64,000 nt of DNA, from positions 1-64,000 of the forward strand of contig MSJI02000830.1 in the NCBI GenBank assembly GCA_001931905.2. The letters run 5' to 3'. The notes beneath the pieces were generated by a model, which worked only from the letters and a program-made list of their open reading frames with translations, ran no database searches and was not told the DNA's origin. Below are positions 22,312 through 34,314 of this stretch, piece after piece. Position 1 is the first letter of the stretch; each line of letters begins with the position of its first letter. A program made the position numbers and the translations under genes. The DNA comes from Cladosporium sp. IMV 00045 (taxonomy: Eukaryota; Ascomycota; Dothideomycetes; Cladosporiales; Cladosporiaceae).

Positions 22312-23491
22312 TTATCTGCTCGGCGGCAGACTTGGTCCCTGGCCTTGACTACCCCCACTAGGCGGTCCAGATGGTGGGCGACTCCGGTGAATATTCGCAT
22401 GTGGCAGTCTCAGACCAGGTGGCTGTCCAGGTAGTGGATCGTCGTAATGTCGCAATCCGGCACTTCGGGCTGGCGTGTCCTCGGGTTCAATTCGACCGTA
22501 TGGGCTCTCGTAATGTGGGTATTGGAACGGTGGTTGCTGCTGTTGCGGTTGCGGTTGCAGTTGCGGTTGACCTGAAACGCTTGACTCACGTTGTGCTTCG
22601 CGAGTTTCGCCCTGTTCGGAGCGCATCGATTTTCTTCGTCGTCTCTTGCCGGAAGAGGAGCCAGAGTGACTTGAAGTCTGCTGCGTGGTGGGCGTTGTGA
22701 TCATGGCGGAAATGGGAACGCGCGAAGTCGTTGGGATCGAAGGTTTCGTTTCAACAATTGGTGACGCACTCGCTGGTGGAGCAGATGCAGGAGCCAATGC
22801 TGGTGAAGGTGCTGTCGATGGTCCGGGTCCAGTGGTGCGCGGCGTCGCTACAGATTCTCTTCTCGCGCTGGCACCGGCCGAGGATGATGCCGCACTTGAT
22901 TCTGCTGCTTTCGCTTGAGCCTCTGCTTTTGTCGGACGGCCACGTTTGCGCTTAGCCTGCACTCCTGCTGTTGCCGATGGTTGAGGGAGAACCATCACGC
23001 CGGACTGACCCTCAGTTTTTGCTTTGGGGAGCAGCTGACGGCCAGGGGGGTTGACAGGGTATGAGCTTGTCGTTTCTAGCTGCCACGGTCGTCGAAGTGG
23101 CCCTATTGGAGCAGACAATGGCGTTTGCGGAGCTGTGGTTTGCGACAAGGGGGAGTACCCAGCGCTGCGTTTCAAGTCTTCGAACGCAGCTCGACACGCG
23201 TTGACTGATCGACCTAGAAGATGTGTGAGGACGCGTCGTTTATCGATGTTTTTCGTGTTATATCGGCAAGTACCTGGAGGAAGGGGCATGTCGTCCCATC
23301 TTGGCTGGTGAGCACCCAATTGCATTACAAGATTAAGCATGGTGGTTGGAGAAGGGGAAACGCTTTTGATGATCTCGGCCAACATGTAATTCTGTCGACG
23401 GTCAGCCGGTTGTGACGACGCGAACGAGCGGTCGATCGAGCTCTGCTACCTTTTCATCATTGGTGAAGGCGGGCTCGCGTGAACCGGCCAT
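22312..23491 (-). CDS. AT-hook containing Pro/Ser-rich protein (2 exons)
   Basis: Exon 1 23491-23450 encodes MAGSREPAFTNDEK. A 58-nt intron (GTAGCA donor, GCTGAC branch, CAG) joins it to exon 2 23391-22312, giving 373 aa. Residues ~15-85 form the only ordered part (NYMLAEIIKSVSPSPTTML, LLGRSVNACRAAFEDLKR), a helical module that looks Myb/SANT-like or like a short fungal N-terminal domain; I cannot decide. An AT-hook core KRKRGRPTKAE near residues 157-167 predicts minor-groove DNA binding. The remainder is Ala/Pro/Ser-rich with a basic GKRRRRK patch and a Gln/Pro run. Nuclear DNA-associated role inferred. The first ATG upstream of the conserved module was chosen. Confidence 0.75.
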
Positions 23492-26400
23492 AACAGGAGC
23501 GAAGCGAAGGAAGAGCGCGTTCAGGCGTCATGAAAAACATCCGTCCAAGAGCAGTCGTACAAGAATATATCGATGACCGGATGGGCGCGTAGAGTCGTCA
23601 GGCAGGGTTTCGTCAACGCAATGCTGCAACAAAGGAAAAAACGCGGCGGGCGGCAGGAAAGTTGGTTTGACGATTTCACAACGAGGCTGCGGGGCATCAA
23701 ACGAGTGTGTGTGAGAAGGCGCCGGGGGCAAGCTAGGAACGAAAAGGCATAATGCAGGCAGGCCGTGTCGGAGGAGGGTTCAAGGGGGAGATGGGATAGA
23801 TTTGGGCGGGTCGAGGGTCGAGGGTAGAGGGAGGAGGGTGAAGAGGATGGAGGAGCGTGTGAAGACAGCAGGACAGACGCTGCAACACCGCGCGCAGAGA
23901 AGAGGATGGGCGGCGTGCAGAAACCTTGGGCCAGCAGCGGCGGCGGCAAATGGTGTCCACAGTACCGAAACAAAGCAGCGGTGCAGCATATGCAGGAGAA
24001 CCTTAGCAGCGTAAGGTATGCACGCCTGCGTTAGGCCACGCTCGAGTAGAGTGCGCGCGATCTTTTCGGAGATGACGGCTATTCCCTGCAGCAGCAACGC
24101 AGAGAATGCGCCATTGGTATATTTGGCGGTGCTGCTGCTGTCCGCTCCATCTTCCTGCATTAGTGTGTCGTTGTGCGCGCGAATCGCCGCCCGCCTGGCC
24201 TATTTCTTCTTCCGCAGCTACAGAGGACCGCAAACATGTCGTCGGACTGCTGGCCAATGGCACAGGCGTGGCGTCGGCGTCAGGAATCTTCTTCGTGTAT
24301 TCTTCCCGCCATGCCCGCCTCTGGGCCGCCTTCCGTACCAGAGTTGGGACGTGGTCATCGCGCTGCAAGCGCTCTAAACCTCGCTATCCCCCTACAACAA
24401 CGGCGGCGTCTATATGCCACGCCCGAAGGAGTTCGCCATGGCTCCTTCGCTCTCCTCACGCCCCGCTCCGCCCTGCTCTGGGACGCGTGGGAAGTTATGC
24501 AACTCTGCTGCTCCATCCGCATGCGCCAATGCTTCGAGTGCCGGTCCACCCAACCTCTCTGCCGGGCCCTCGCCAATTACTACGCGCCTTGTCGCCGTTG
24601 TGCGTCTCCAAGCGCGGGCCAGAGTTCACACCAGTATCAGACTCTCTGCTCTCCTGGGGCCGCGGACTCCTCGCCACAAAGTCAAAGGCGCAGGCGACAG
24701 CTGTGCATTCTCTCACCGCTGTTCTGTCGTCGTCTGCGCGCTCGAGTGGCGGGTCCAGCATTGCCGCATCGGTCATCAAACCGACACAAGAACGTCAAAC
24801 TAGGCGAAACCTTAAACATGTAGATAGAACCGGCGCTTCAAGGGTGCTCAAACGTGCGTGACTCCTGCCGTAGAGAAACCCCTCAACTAGAGCAAAGAAT
24901 CTCCTTGAGTCCTGTGCGCGTACTCTCGGTTGTCGCAGGGCGGATAAAAGCAGAGCTCTAGTTTGGAAGCCATAGGCGTGAAGATCAAGTGTCTGCCATC
25001 TCCGCGCTCGTATCATCGGGCTTAGCTCTGTTGTTCATAGAGCAGATGTGCCATTGAGATGCAAGCTTACGAGATGGAGTGCTTTCTAAGCCAACGTGCT
25101 CTTGCTCGTGTCATCGATTACTTGGTTTGTATTGACTAGGGCAGTTGGCCATTGTCTTGGCCGTGGGTGTGGTTTGCCGCCGTGTGTTTCAAGTGTTCAC
25201 CCGCGACCTCGTGCTTGACCTACGACTTTGAACTATTTCTGGCATCATGATTCGCAGTGTGATTGATGTTGTCGTCTCCCGTCTGTTGTTGTGGCCTGAC
25301 AAGCATGCCTGCGTAGATCATGGGGATGGTTTCCATGTTGGAATTTCAATGGTTGGGAGCATGCTGTCGAGGCGTTCAGGCTTCCCATCTGCCTCAGATC
25401 GCGCGCTGCTAACCAGCAATTGGTGCGCAAGCGCGATTCACACACAGCGCTCCGATTCGCACCACTGCACTTCATATGCATATCACCTCCACGCGTGGCT
25501 GATCGCATGTGCTCATGGCGATAAGGCCCCTCAATTGGCCGAGGAAGATCTGAGAGCACAGAACAGGCGGAGAGCCGAATACCCGTCGTGGCATTGCCCT
25601 ATCTGGTGCGCGTAAGGCAAATATCCATCACTATTCTTGCTTACTTGATCAAGGTTACGTCCCAGCCTCCCTCGCAAGCTACTTGAAAGTATATCTCCAA
25701 GCGCGACGAAATAATGGGCCTATCTTTCTTACAATCATACCCTGCCTCCTTCTTGTGGACCTGGATTCTTGCACGTACTGTTCGTTTGGGGGTGTGCGTG
25801 CCGAGGGCCACTGGCCCCGGCTTTTTTCGCATTCGCTCGCGCCGCACAAGAGATTCAGCCCACAAGCAAGCCAGCAACGATCTAAACTACTCTACTCCAT
25901 TTTCCGCCATGTGGTCGATCCTGATTCCCCGATAGCCCCCCAAAACACATGGTCGTACGTAACGGATCCGCAACAAGGGCCATCCTTGACCGGCTTGTAT
26001 GTAACCGTTTGATCACATCTATCGGTCCTACATTTCATCATCTCCCAACAGCCACGCGGCCATGAGCCGGATGCTGGTTCAATCGAGCTCAGCGCAGAAC
26101 CGTCGCCTTGGGATGGCGGACAAAAGCCTATTGCTCGGCTGCGGAGTTGCTGTACCTTGTGCTGGGACGGGCACCCGATGGCATGGAATATCCGGTTGGA
26201 CCTGCTGCATCGCGTTCGATGCGAGTGTTAATTAACAGAGTATGCTTACCTGTGTTTTCCAGATAAGTCCTCAACAACCGCAGCATGCCAGATCAGCGCG
26301 AATGTCATCACCGAGCAACGAGACAATGCTCTCAAAGCGATACCTTGCGCTTTGTGACTGACGTGTCCATCAGTGAATGGAACTCGTCTGGCGGGAAGCC

Positions 26401-27212
26401 CACAAGTGCCATTCATTCGTTACCAAACGCGCCGGGCCTGTACAATTCTTATTTTGACAGATCGACATGACTTATTGCTACACAGTCATGCTAGATATTG
26501 CTATCGTTCACTCTCCTCTCTTTTGCGTGGCGACTACACCTCAGTTTCCCTGGCTAACATTCAGATACCCATCACTGGATGAGACGAAGCGAAGCAGAAG
26601 CAGTCACGGCAAGCGGGATGCTTGGCAGATGTCGCCGATGTCCATCCAGCGTGGGCTTGCCTTCCCTTCTCTAGAATCTCTCTCTCTCTCGCATTATTTG
26701 CGCAAAGACCTTTGCCTTTTTCTCTCCTTCACTCGTTGCGCGCCTATTGTCGCAGCGCTAACTCACATACCTGGCAAAGAAAATATCGCCGCGACCTCGG
26801 TCTTGAAGTACTGCCGTGAATCTCGCATCAAGTACACCCATCCGTGACACGCCAACAAACCTCTCACTCTCACCTGCGTGTATTGTGTCCCAAAAGGCGC
26901 CTCTCTTTCGAAATTCACGCTCCTTTCAATTGTGCCACCGGGCTTGAGAATCACTCTGACGCGCCCACCAATGCATCCCTAAACGCTCATCACGTTTCTG
27001 CAATCTTGGAGACACCAAATTCTGAGGCTGTTCGAAGTGAGAGGCTGGTCAATACTCGACAGCAGGGGCGAGGCATGCGCAGTTGTGTTGTGACACACAG
27101 CTCTGTCTATCCGTGATTTCACGGCTTTGCTTTCTCGCTCGCTCATCAGCCCGAGCTCCGCTTCCTACCACAGCCCTGAACCTCCACCAACTTTGTCAAC
27201 TACACATCCACA
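23492..27212. other. 3.7-kb region between AT-hook gene and SET2, no confident gene
   Basis: No reading frame can be assigned. At 24.0-24.9 kb several frames are open on both strands at once (three plus-strand frames of 120-250 codons, two minus-strand frames), partly because TAA/TAG are rare in this GC-rich patch. One polypyrimidine acceptor-like site (TTTCTTCTTCCGCAG, ending near 24217) precedes a frame reading TEDRKHVVGLLANGTG. The 25-27 kb part is AT-richer with no coding character. It could hold long leaders of the two divergent genes, a non-coding RNA or an unrecognised spliced gene. Confidence 0.35.
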
Positions 27213-30211
27213 ATGGCGGACGACAGCAACATCGCCAAGCAGGAAGAGAGGCTCGAGTCGGAGGTGAGGGAGATGCGTTTGAAGGAGGAGGACCGCGATG
27301 TTGACGACGCGAACATGGATACCGTACCAGAGGCAGGGTTGAAGAAGGAGCGCTCGGTGTCCGTACTCGCGAATGACGATGCACATGAGGATAGTATGAA
27401 GGCATCACGGTCGCCTACAAAGTCACAAAGTGTAGCGCAATCGCCTGCGCCGAAGAGTGAGCAGGAGGACATGGTCGGCGGAGAGGTCACCCTCAAGCAG
27501 GAGCCTGGGAAGCCGCCTAAGCTCGCGCGTTCCACTTCTCACAAGATTGAGAAACGTCCCCCGCCTATGTTCAACGACTACAAGGACAGCACAGCAGATG
27601 CCACGTCTACCTTTCAAGTCATCACAGAATGCACATACGCCAACAAGTCTCTGGGATCCACCGATCCTGCGCTGGAGTGCGACTGCGCGGAGGAGTGGGG
27701 TAAGTCGAGTTTTGACGAATTCAAATTTCATCGCGTTCACGGAGAGTACTGACAAGCTACACAGATCCCGCCACCCGCAAGAACCATGCGTGCGGCGAAG
27801 ACTCGGATTGCATCAACCGCGCCACCAAGATGGAGTGCGCGCGGGATTGCGGTTGCGGCTCCGCTTGCGAGAATCAGCGCTTCCTGAGAAAACGATACGC
27901 CAAAGTTTCAGTTATCAAGACCGAGAAAAAGGGATACGGCCTTCGCGCCGATGTCGACCTCGAACCAAATGATTTCATATTCGAGTATATCGGTGAGGTC
28001 ATTGCTGAGCAAGCCTTCCGCCGTCGCATGCAAAACTACGATGAGGAAGGCATCAAGCACTTCTACTTCATGTCCCTTACCAAAGGAGAATTTGTCGATG
28101 CAACCAAACGTGGAAACCTCGGACGATTTTGCAACCACTCATGCAATCCCAATTGCTACGTCGACAAATGGGTCGTAGGAGATAAATTGCGCATGGGCAT
28201 CTTCGCCGAACGCAGGGTCAAGGCTGGAGAGGAGCTGGTGTTCAACTACAATGTCGACCGATACGGAGCAGACCCGCAGCCTTGTTACTGTGGAGAGCCC
28301 AACTGCACAGGCTACATTGGTGGCAAGACACAGACCGAACGAGCGACGAAGCTATCGAAGGCGACAATAGAAGCTCTCGGTATCGATGATGGAGACTCCT
28401 GGGATACTGCTGTGGCAAAGAAGGTCCGCAAAAAGAAGGCTAGCGAAGACGATGAGGAATACGTCAACAACATTGAGCCTAGGGAGCTTGATGAAAGTGG
28501 CGTGCGCAGCGTCATGGCGCAATTGCCGCAATGCAAAGAGAAATGGATCGCAGTCAAGCTGCTCAACCGAATACAGCAATCGGACGACCCTCATGTCATC
28601 AATCAAGTTGTTCGAATGCACGGCTACCGGCATTTGAAGACTGCGCTGGGCAATTTTGAGGACGATGTCAACCTTAAACTGCAGATCCTTGATGTGCTCA
28701 ACAAACTACCGCGAATTACGAGGAACAAGATCCAGGACTCAAAGATTGAAGATGCTGTACAGCCGCTCACCACGGACGAAGATGAAAGAGTCGCGACTCA
28801 GTCAAAAGATTTGCTCGAGGCCTGGAGCAAGTTGGAGATTGGCTATCGAATCCCTCGCGTGAAGCGTGACCCCAACGCTACAGCTGAGCGTAAAGCTGAG
28901 CGCTCAGATCGACGCGATGACGGCAGACGTCGCTCAAGATCTCGTACACGTTCAAAATCACCTGAAAGGGTTCACGCACCCAAAGGACCCAAGGGCAGCG
29001 CTCCAGCCCGAAACCCATTCCGTCCGCCTCATCGCTTCCGACCTCCGCCGCCCTCTGGTCAATTACCCGCCGGCTGGTTTGAGGCAGTTGCACCAAACGG
29101 CTCCAAATACTACTACGATAACAACGGCACTAGATCATGGCAGCGTCCGACCGCACCAGCTCATGGTGCTCCGCCTCCCCCGCCCCCCAAGGCTGTCTCT
29201 GATCAACAAATGTTGCAGGATCTCATCAAGAATATCGTCGCGACGAAGCAAGAGAGCAACAAACCTGCATCGGAGTCGGCCACTCCTGTTGAGACGCCGA
29301 AGAAGGAACGCAAAGAAGAGAAGTGGAAGTCCCTTCCTGAGGAGAAGCAGAAAAAGCTCTACGAAGGCGCAATTCAACCCCACGTCATGCATGTCGTCAA
29401 CAAGTTCCGGAAGAAGATGGAGAAGGACGACCTCAAGCGTCTGGCCAAAGACGTCAGCAAGAAGATCGTCAATACGGACTTCAAGAACAAGCGTGTTCAT
29501 GGAGATCCAAGCAAAATCAGCGATAAGCATGCAAAGAGCGTCAAGAAGTACGTGCACGAGACGTTTGAGAAGGCAATCAAGAAGAAAGCAGAGCATGACA
29601 GGAAGAAGGCCGAAAAGAAAGCCAAGGGAGAGGAAAGTCATACGCCTCCCGGGTCGCCCAAGGGGGCTGACAATGCTGCCCTTAAAGATGACGACGAGCC
29701 CGTACTCTCTGACGACGAGGACGCAGGAGCCGCCGAAGCGACTCCGGGCAGCTCTTCAACATTGAAGCGCATGAGAGAAGAGGATCTTTTGAACGAAGCT
29801 ACCGACGACGCTGTCTTGAAGAAACTACGAACGAACGATGGAGAACCACCAGCTCCCCCACCTCCGCCGCCGCCACCTGTCGAGCCTGAGCCAGAATTCA
29901 TGGAAACCGACCCTTCTCCATCTGAGAGCCAGCACGACACGCCTAGTCGTAACGACCTCGAGTCAGATGCCACACCGGGAGCGCAGCAGAACGGTGGCGA
30001 CGACCAAGGTTTCTCCATTCGAGGCGCTTCCAGCCGCCCTGGCTCGGCACAGAAGAATCACTCCCTTGAAACGATGCAGACCGCGACTCCACCTACCACG
30101 GGCTCGCCCGACACGGAAGATCCAGAGAAACTAGCCAAACGCCAGGCGTACTCGGGCATGAGTACTGATCGGATGCGCCAGTTGGGCTTGTTCGATGGTG
30201 CAGCTGAGTGA
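27213..30211 (+). CDS. SET2: Histone H3 lysine-36 methyltransferase SET2 (2 exons)
   Basis: Exons 27213-27699 and 27765-30211 give 977 aa; the intron (GTAAGT...ACACAG) splits the AWS domain at W|D. Set2 methylates H3K36 co-transcriptionally. In order: acidic/basic N-terminus; AWS Cys cluster ([17 protein letters not shown], ~155-205); SET domain ([20 protein letters not shown] near 218, catalytic NHSCNPNC near 286, ELVFNYN); post-[13 protein letters not shown] near 336; a charged TFIIS-N-like helical stretch; WW domain ([19 protein letters not shown], ~596); and the SRI domain (~683-778), which binds the Ser2/Ser5-phosphorylated RNA polymerase II CTD. A Pro9-type run ([10 protein letters not shown]) lies near residue 868. 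Complete; all expected domains present. Confidence 0.97.
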
Positions 30212-30630
30212 GTGGGCGCATCTGTCGGTGATTTGCACTAGAAGCTCTTGAAGGCCACAGCGTTTGGCCGATGCCGAGATGGTCCATTTGACAGCGTAGC
30301 GTGTTCGGTGTATTCCAGTCGGCGATGCCTAATTGCATGGCTAGTCCTGCCACATGAGTTGCTGGCGGTAATTTCGGAGACGCAAGGCCCGCCGCGGCTT
30401 GCCAGAGTAGCTAGCACAAATTCCATCAACTTGACTTCCCGTCCCAGTTGGCGTGGACGCAAGCAAGAAGTAATCTGTAATCATAAAAACCAAAGACCGT
30501 TCAAATCAGCTCCCCCGTCCCACCGTCCCGATCCGAAAATGCCACGCGTGATTCCCAAGAGCAATTGCCATCCCTCCTCTCAAACCACATCCCCATCCAA
30601 ACCCAGAAGTAAACCCCCATCCCAACAAAA
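30212..30630. other. Convergent 3' flanks of SET2 and POP8
   Basis: About 420 bp between two stop codons. The right half is strongly C-rich on the + strand. No gene seen. Confidence 0.4.
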
Positions 30631-31122
30631 TCAATTCTCAAAAATCTCCCTTCCCCCCTCCCTCCCCCCTCCAACGCCCCAAGAACTCCACCCCCTAACC
30701 CTCCACCCCTCCCCATTCCTCCCCACCCACCCTCCCGCCGCCGCCACAACCCCTCTGAAATCCCCCGCCGGAACGCGAATCCAGACCTCGCTGCCCTTCA
30801 AATTCAGCACGTCGATTGGCACCGCGGCGCCGTGCGTGCCCAGGTATTGCGTTAGTGCTGAGGTGATGTGGAGGTGCGCGGTGAGGGCGTCGAGGGGGGA
30901 GGTGGTGGTGTTGTTGTTGGTGTTGGTGTTTACTGTGGTGGTGGCGGAGGGGGTTAGGTGTTGTAGGTGGATGTAGGTCCAGGGTGGGTTGCGGAGGGTG
31001 AGGGTTTGGGGGGTTGGGTGGGGGTTTTTTGAGGAGTGGGGGCGTTTATGTCCTTGGGAGGGGTTGGGTGTTGGGTTTGATGTTGATTCTGATGATGGTG
31101 GTGGCAAGGGTTGGGTTGACAT
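30631..31122 (-). CDS. POP8: RNase P/MRP protein subunit POP8
   Basis: A 163-aa intronless protein. The first ~40 residues are Pro/Ser/Thr-rich. The Pop8 domain begins with NPPWTYIHLQHLTP, is interrupted by a Thr/Asn-rich loop (TTTVNTNTNNNTTTS), and resumes with LDALTAHLHITSALTQYLG, AAVPIDVLNLKG and EVWIRVPAGDFRGVVAAAGG, ending with WRVRGWSSWG. This sequence order matches fungal Pop8, a small subunit shared by RNase P (tRNA 5' processing) and RNase MRP (pre-rRNA processing). The final Gly/Arg-rich residues are probably disordered. The Thr/Asn loop within the domain is unusual. ATG at 31122. Confidence 0.85.
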   Translation of the reverse strand: MSTQPLPPPSSESTSNPTPNPSQGHKRPHSSKNPHPTPQTLTLRNPPWTYIHLQHLTPSATTTVNTNTNNNTTTSPLDALTAHLHITSALTQYLGTHGAAVPIDVLNLKGSEVWIRVPAGDFRGVVAAAGGWVGRNGEGWRVRGWSSWGVGGGREGGREIFEN

Positions 31123-31936
31123 TGTCGTTGTTGTTGTGCTTTGAATGGTTGGCTTGGTGGAGGTCCGTTAAGTTTCAAGTGACGTCGATTAGTCGAGTCG
31201 ATTTGTCTCTTCTATTGCCAGGAATACGTCTTGCGGTGCACGAATTATTTTGTGTAGTTGTTTGAGGGTGTGTGGTTGCGCAACGCTGTCGTTGTTGGAG
31301 ACTCTGTAGGTGCTTGAATTGGAGTTGACAATTTTGGCTTTCTAGCGTCCTTTTTTCGCGGAGCGAATTGCTGCCATCTGTGAATTCGAGGCACATTTGA
31401 GAATCTCTAGGATTGGAAACCTCTATCTACTAGTATGTATAAAGATCTTTCCACTGAGAAACCATTATTTTGGTCAAACTGTTCAATCTCAATTTTCTAT
31501 TCACTGAGGACATGCCGTTCTGACAGCTCAACCCACACTATGACAGGCACAAGACATACAAAGGATCTGCAGATGGATGTAGAAAATGAGCATACATTCC
31601 GCTCGAACATTAAAGTGCAAACGCACAACCTCAGGATGATTAGAAGAATGTTCTGGGCGTGGCTACAAACCACATAGGCCGAATAAGAACTCGGACTCAA
31701 GGCCCCTGATCTATCATTCCATGAGATCTCTCGCAGCTAACCAACAGCCAGCTTGTAAACCCAGGATTTGTTATCGTCTCGCTTGCTGAAGAGTCAAAAC
31801 TGCCATATGCAGTCCTCGGAGTGACGCCTTTCCCAACCTTTCCTTTGCCCGATGCCTCGCTGATGGCAATGAACCCTAATAACGCCGTGCTTGAACGTGA
31901 ACCCTTTTCCTTTGAGCCTTCCGCACATCCTGTGCC
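31123..31936. other. Intergenic region, no gene seen
   Basis: Upstream of POP8 and downstream of SPT4, both transcribed leftward. AT-richer between 31390 and 31700. No exon-like frame seen. Confidence 0.35.
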
Positions 31937-32324
31937 CTATGCTTCCTCCAGTGCACTGCCATCCCTCGGCACGTATTTCACACCCGCATTCTCGGTAGCC
32001 GAGATGTAATCATCAGGCAGCTAAATAATGTTAGCAACTATTCAGAATATTGATTGGGCACAGACATACCACTCCCTCAACTTTCACCGCGTAGTTACCA
32101 GGCACGTATCCCTGCAGGCGTTGCCACTTGGCCACCCAGCTGGTGTTGGGGTCGGCGAGAGAGATCATGCCCTCGAAGACAGCGCTGGTGCAGTCTTGGA
32201 CGGTTTCGGAGTTGTGGCGCATTTCGAGGAATTCATCGCAGTTCGGGCAGCCTGCTGAGACGAACTTGGAGCCGGGTTGGACGAAGGAGCAGACCATGCA
32301 TGCGCGCAATCCGCGGAGAGACAT
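31937..32324 (-). CDS. SPT4: Transcription elongation factor SPT4 (2 exons)
   Basis: Exon 1 32324-32070 and exon 2 32020-31937 give 112 aa, the usual Spt4 length. Spt4 pairs with Spt5 (DSIF) on elongating RNA polymerase. A zinc finger is formed by C9, C12, C26 and C29 (RACMVC...AGCPNC), followed by the conserved SVFEGMISL-like stretch (AVFEGMISLADPNTSWVAKW) and GYVPGNYAVKVEG. The 49-nt intron has GTATGT, a perfect TTGCTAAC branch site and TAG; reading through it would truncate the protein. Exon 2 encodes LPDDYISATENAGVKYVPRD and a short acidic end. Divergent from PPT1, 501 bp between starts. Confidence 0.95.
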
Positions 32325-32825
32325 GGTGGTGATGTAGTTGTGCTGAGCGGGTTGTTGGTTGTGTAAGTGGTGATGAAACTCTTTTGGCCTAGTCGATACG
32401 TAACTGGTCGTGAAGCGTGCTGGGTTTCAATAATGCAATGATTGTTTTGCTGTCGCGGTATGTGAGGTTCACCTTGGAAAAGCCAAGCTTGGGCCAGGCG
32501 GTCGAGGAATGCGAGGGGAGGGATGAGGAGGGATGAGGCTGAAGGCCTTCACAGCACAGCAAAGCAGCGAAGCAGCGATCCAGGGTCTGGGTGAATCTTT
32601 CGCCTTCTACACTCCATCTCTGTCTGTGCGCCCGACTATCATCGACTCCAGAGGCACATTTCCTCGTACATACATCCCACTTTTTGCTACATATCGCACC
32701 TGCTATCAATACATCTACGCACAGCACCTGCTGTTGGATATACTTCTTGGCTTTTACTGCAGCAAGATTACGCTACACATCGAAACATCAACCCAATAAA
32801 ACCGCGCACACGACACTAGCCCACC
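32325..32825. promoter_or_regulatory. Divergent intergenic promoter of SPT4 and PPT1
   Basis: The 501-bp interval must carry both promoters. The PPT1-proximal 250 nt are pyrimidine/CAC-rich leader-like sequence ending in CCCACCATGG, a strong start context. A GAGGGATGAGGAGGGATGAGG direct repeat (two GAGGGATGAG units) lies at about 32516-32537. Confidence 0.5.
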
Positions 32826-34314
32826 ATGGCTAACGAAGATGCCGTCGCCCTAAAGAACAAGGGCAATGAGGCTTTCAAAGCACACGACTGGCCGACTGCG
32901 ATCGAATATTATACCAAGGCCATTGAGGCCAACGACAAGGAGCCCTCCTTCTACACCAACCGCGCCCAGGCCAACATCAAGCTCGAGGCGTATGGATATG
33001 CTATCGCTGATGCGACTTCGGCGATCGAGCTTGACCCTTCATTTGTGAAGGCTTACTACAGACGAGCAGTCGCCAACACTGCGATCCTCAAGCATGGCGA
33101 TGCGATTCACGATTGGAAAATGGTGGTGCGGAAGAACCCTGCGGACAAGGTCGCAAAGGCACAATACGATGCATGTCAAAAGATGGTGAAGCGTGATGCT
33201 TTCCTCAAAGCGATCGAGGTGGCGGATGCGCCTTCAGCGGCGGAGGGTCTCGACCTGGATAACATGATCGTTGAGGACTCATACGACGGCGTGAAGTTGG
33301 GAGACAAGATGACACAGGAATTCATCGATGATATGATTCAGAGATTCAAGGACGGCAAGAAGATCCACCGGAAATACGTCTATCAGATCATCATTGCGGC
33401 GAAGGAGATTCTGTACAACGAGCCGACCATGCCCGAGACGTACATCAAGGAAGGAAACAAGCTTACGGTGTGCGGCGACACTCACGGACAATACTTCGAC
33501 CTCCTCGAGATTTTCAGACAGAACGGCTTCCCTTCAGAGACCCACGGCTACCTCTTCAACGGCGACTTCGTGGATCGTGGATCATGGTCAACAGAAATCG
33601 CCCTGCTGCTGTACGCCTACAAGATGCTTTTCCCTGGCAACTTCTTCCTCAACCGCGGCAACCACGAGACGGACGACATGAACCGCATGTACGGCTTCGA
33701 AGGCGAGTGCCGAGCCAAGTACAACGAGCGCGTCTTCAAGCTGTTCTCCGAGTCCTTCTCCGCACTGCCATTGGCAACCCTCATCGGCGACAAATACCTC
33801 ACCCTCCACGGTGGCCTCTTCTCCGACGACAAGACCTCACTAGACGACATCCGCAAGCTTAACCGTCACGCGCAAAGACAGCCCGGTCAAGAAGGCCTTA
33901 TGATGGAAATGCTCTGGACGGACCCTCAGACCATGCCCGGCCGCGGCCCTTCCAAGCGCGGTGTCGGCCTGCAGTTCGGACCCGACATCACCAAGCGTTT
34001 CTGCGAGGCCAACGGCCTCAAAGCCATCATCCGCAGCCACGAGGTGCGCATGGAGGGTTACGAGGTCGAGCACGACGGCCGCTGCATCACCGTCTTCTCC
34101 GCGCCCAAGTACTGCGATTCCACCGAGAACAAGGGCGCGTACATCAACTTCGGCCCGGCTTACGAGCCTGAATATATCAAGTTTGATGCCGTGCCTCACC
34201 CGGATATCAAGCCTATGGTAAGTTTTTTGTTGATTGATTTTCTTGTGGGTGATTTTGCTGACGATTCGATAGGCGTATGCCAACAATGGCATGATGGGCA
34301 TGATGGGAATGTAA
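32826..34314 (+). CDS. PPT1: Serine/threonine protein phosphatase 5 (TPR), 2 exons
   Basis: Exons 32826-34217 and 34273-34314 give 477 aa. PP5/Ppt1 couples an N-terminal TPR domain, which binds Hsp90, to a PPP-family phosphatase. Three TPR units cover residues ~5-110 (ALKNKGNEAFKAHDWPTAIE, YYRRAVANTAIL). Metal-site motifs are GDTHG (217-221), GDFVDRG (246-252) and RGNHE (277-281). IRSHEV, and SAPKYCDS near the end, complete the catalytic core. The last exon is just 13 codons (AYANNGMMGMMGM); skipping the 55-nt intron would add an unrelated tail. Start context CCACCATGG. Confidence 0.97.

Noticed and set aside
28866..29765. 299-aa plus-strand frame inside SET2
   Set aside because: It is an out-of-frame shadow of the WW/SRI-coding part of SET2; translation is Arg/Ser-rich without domains.
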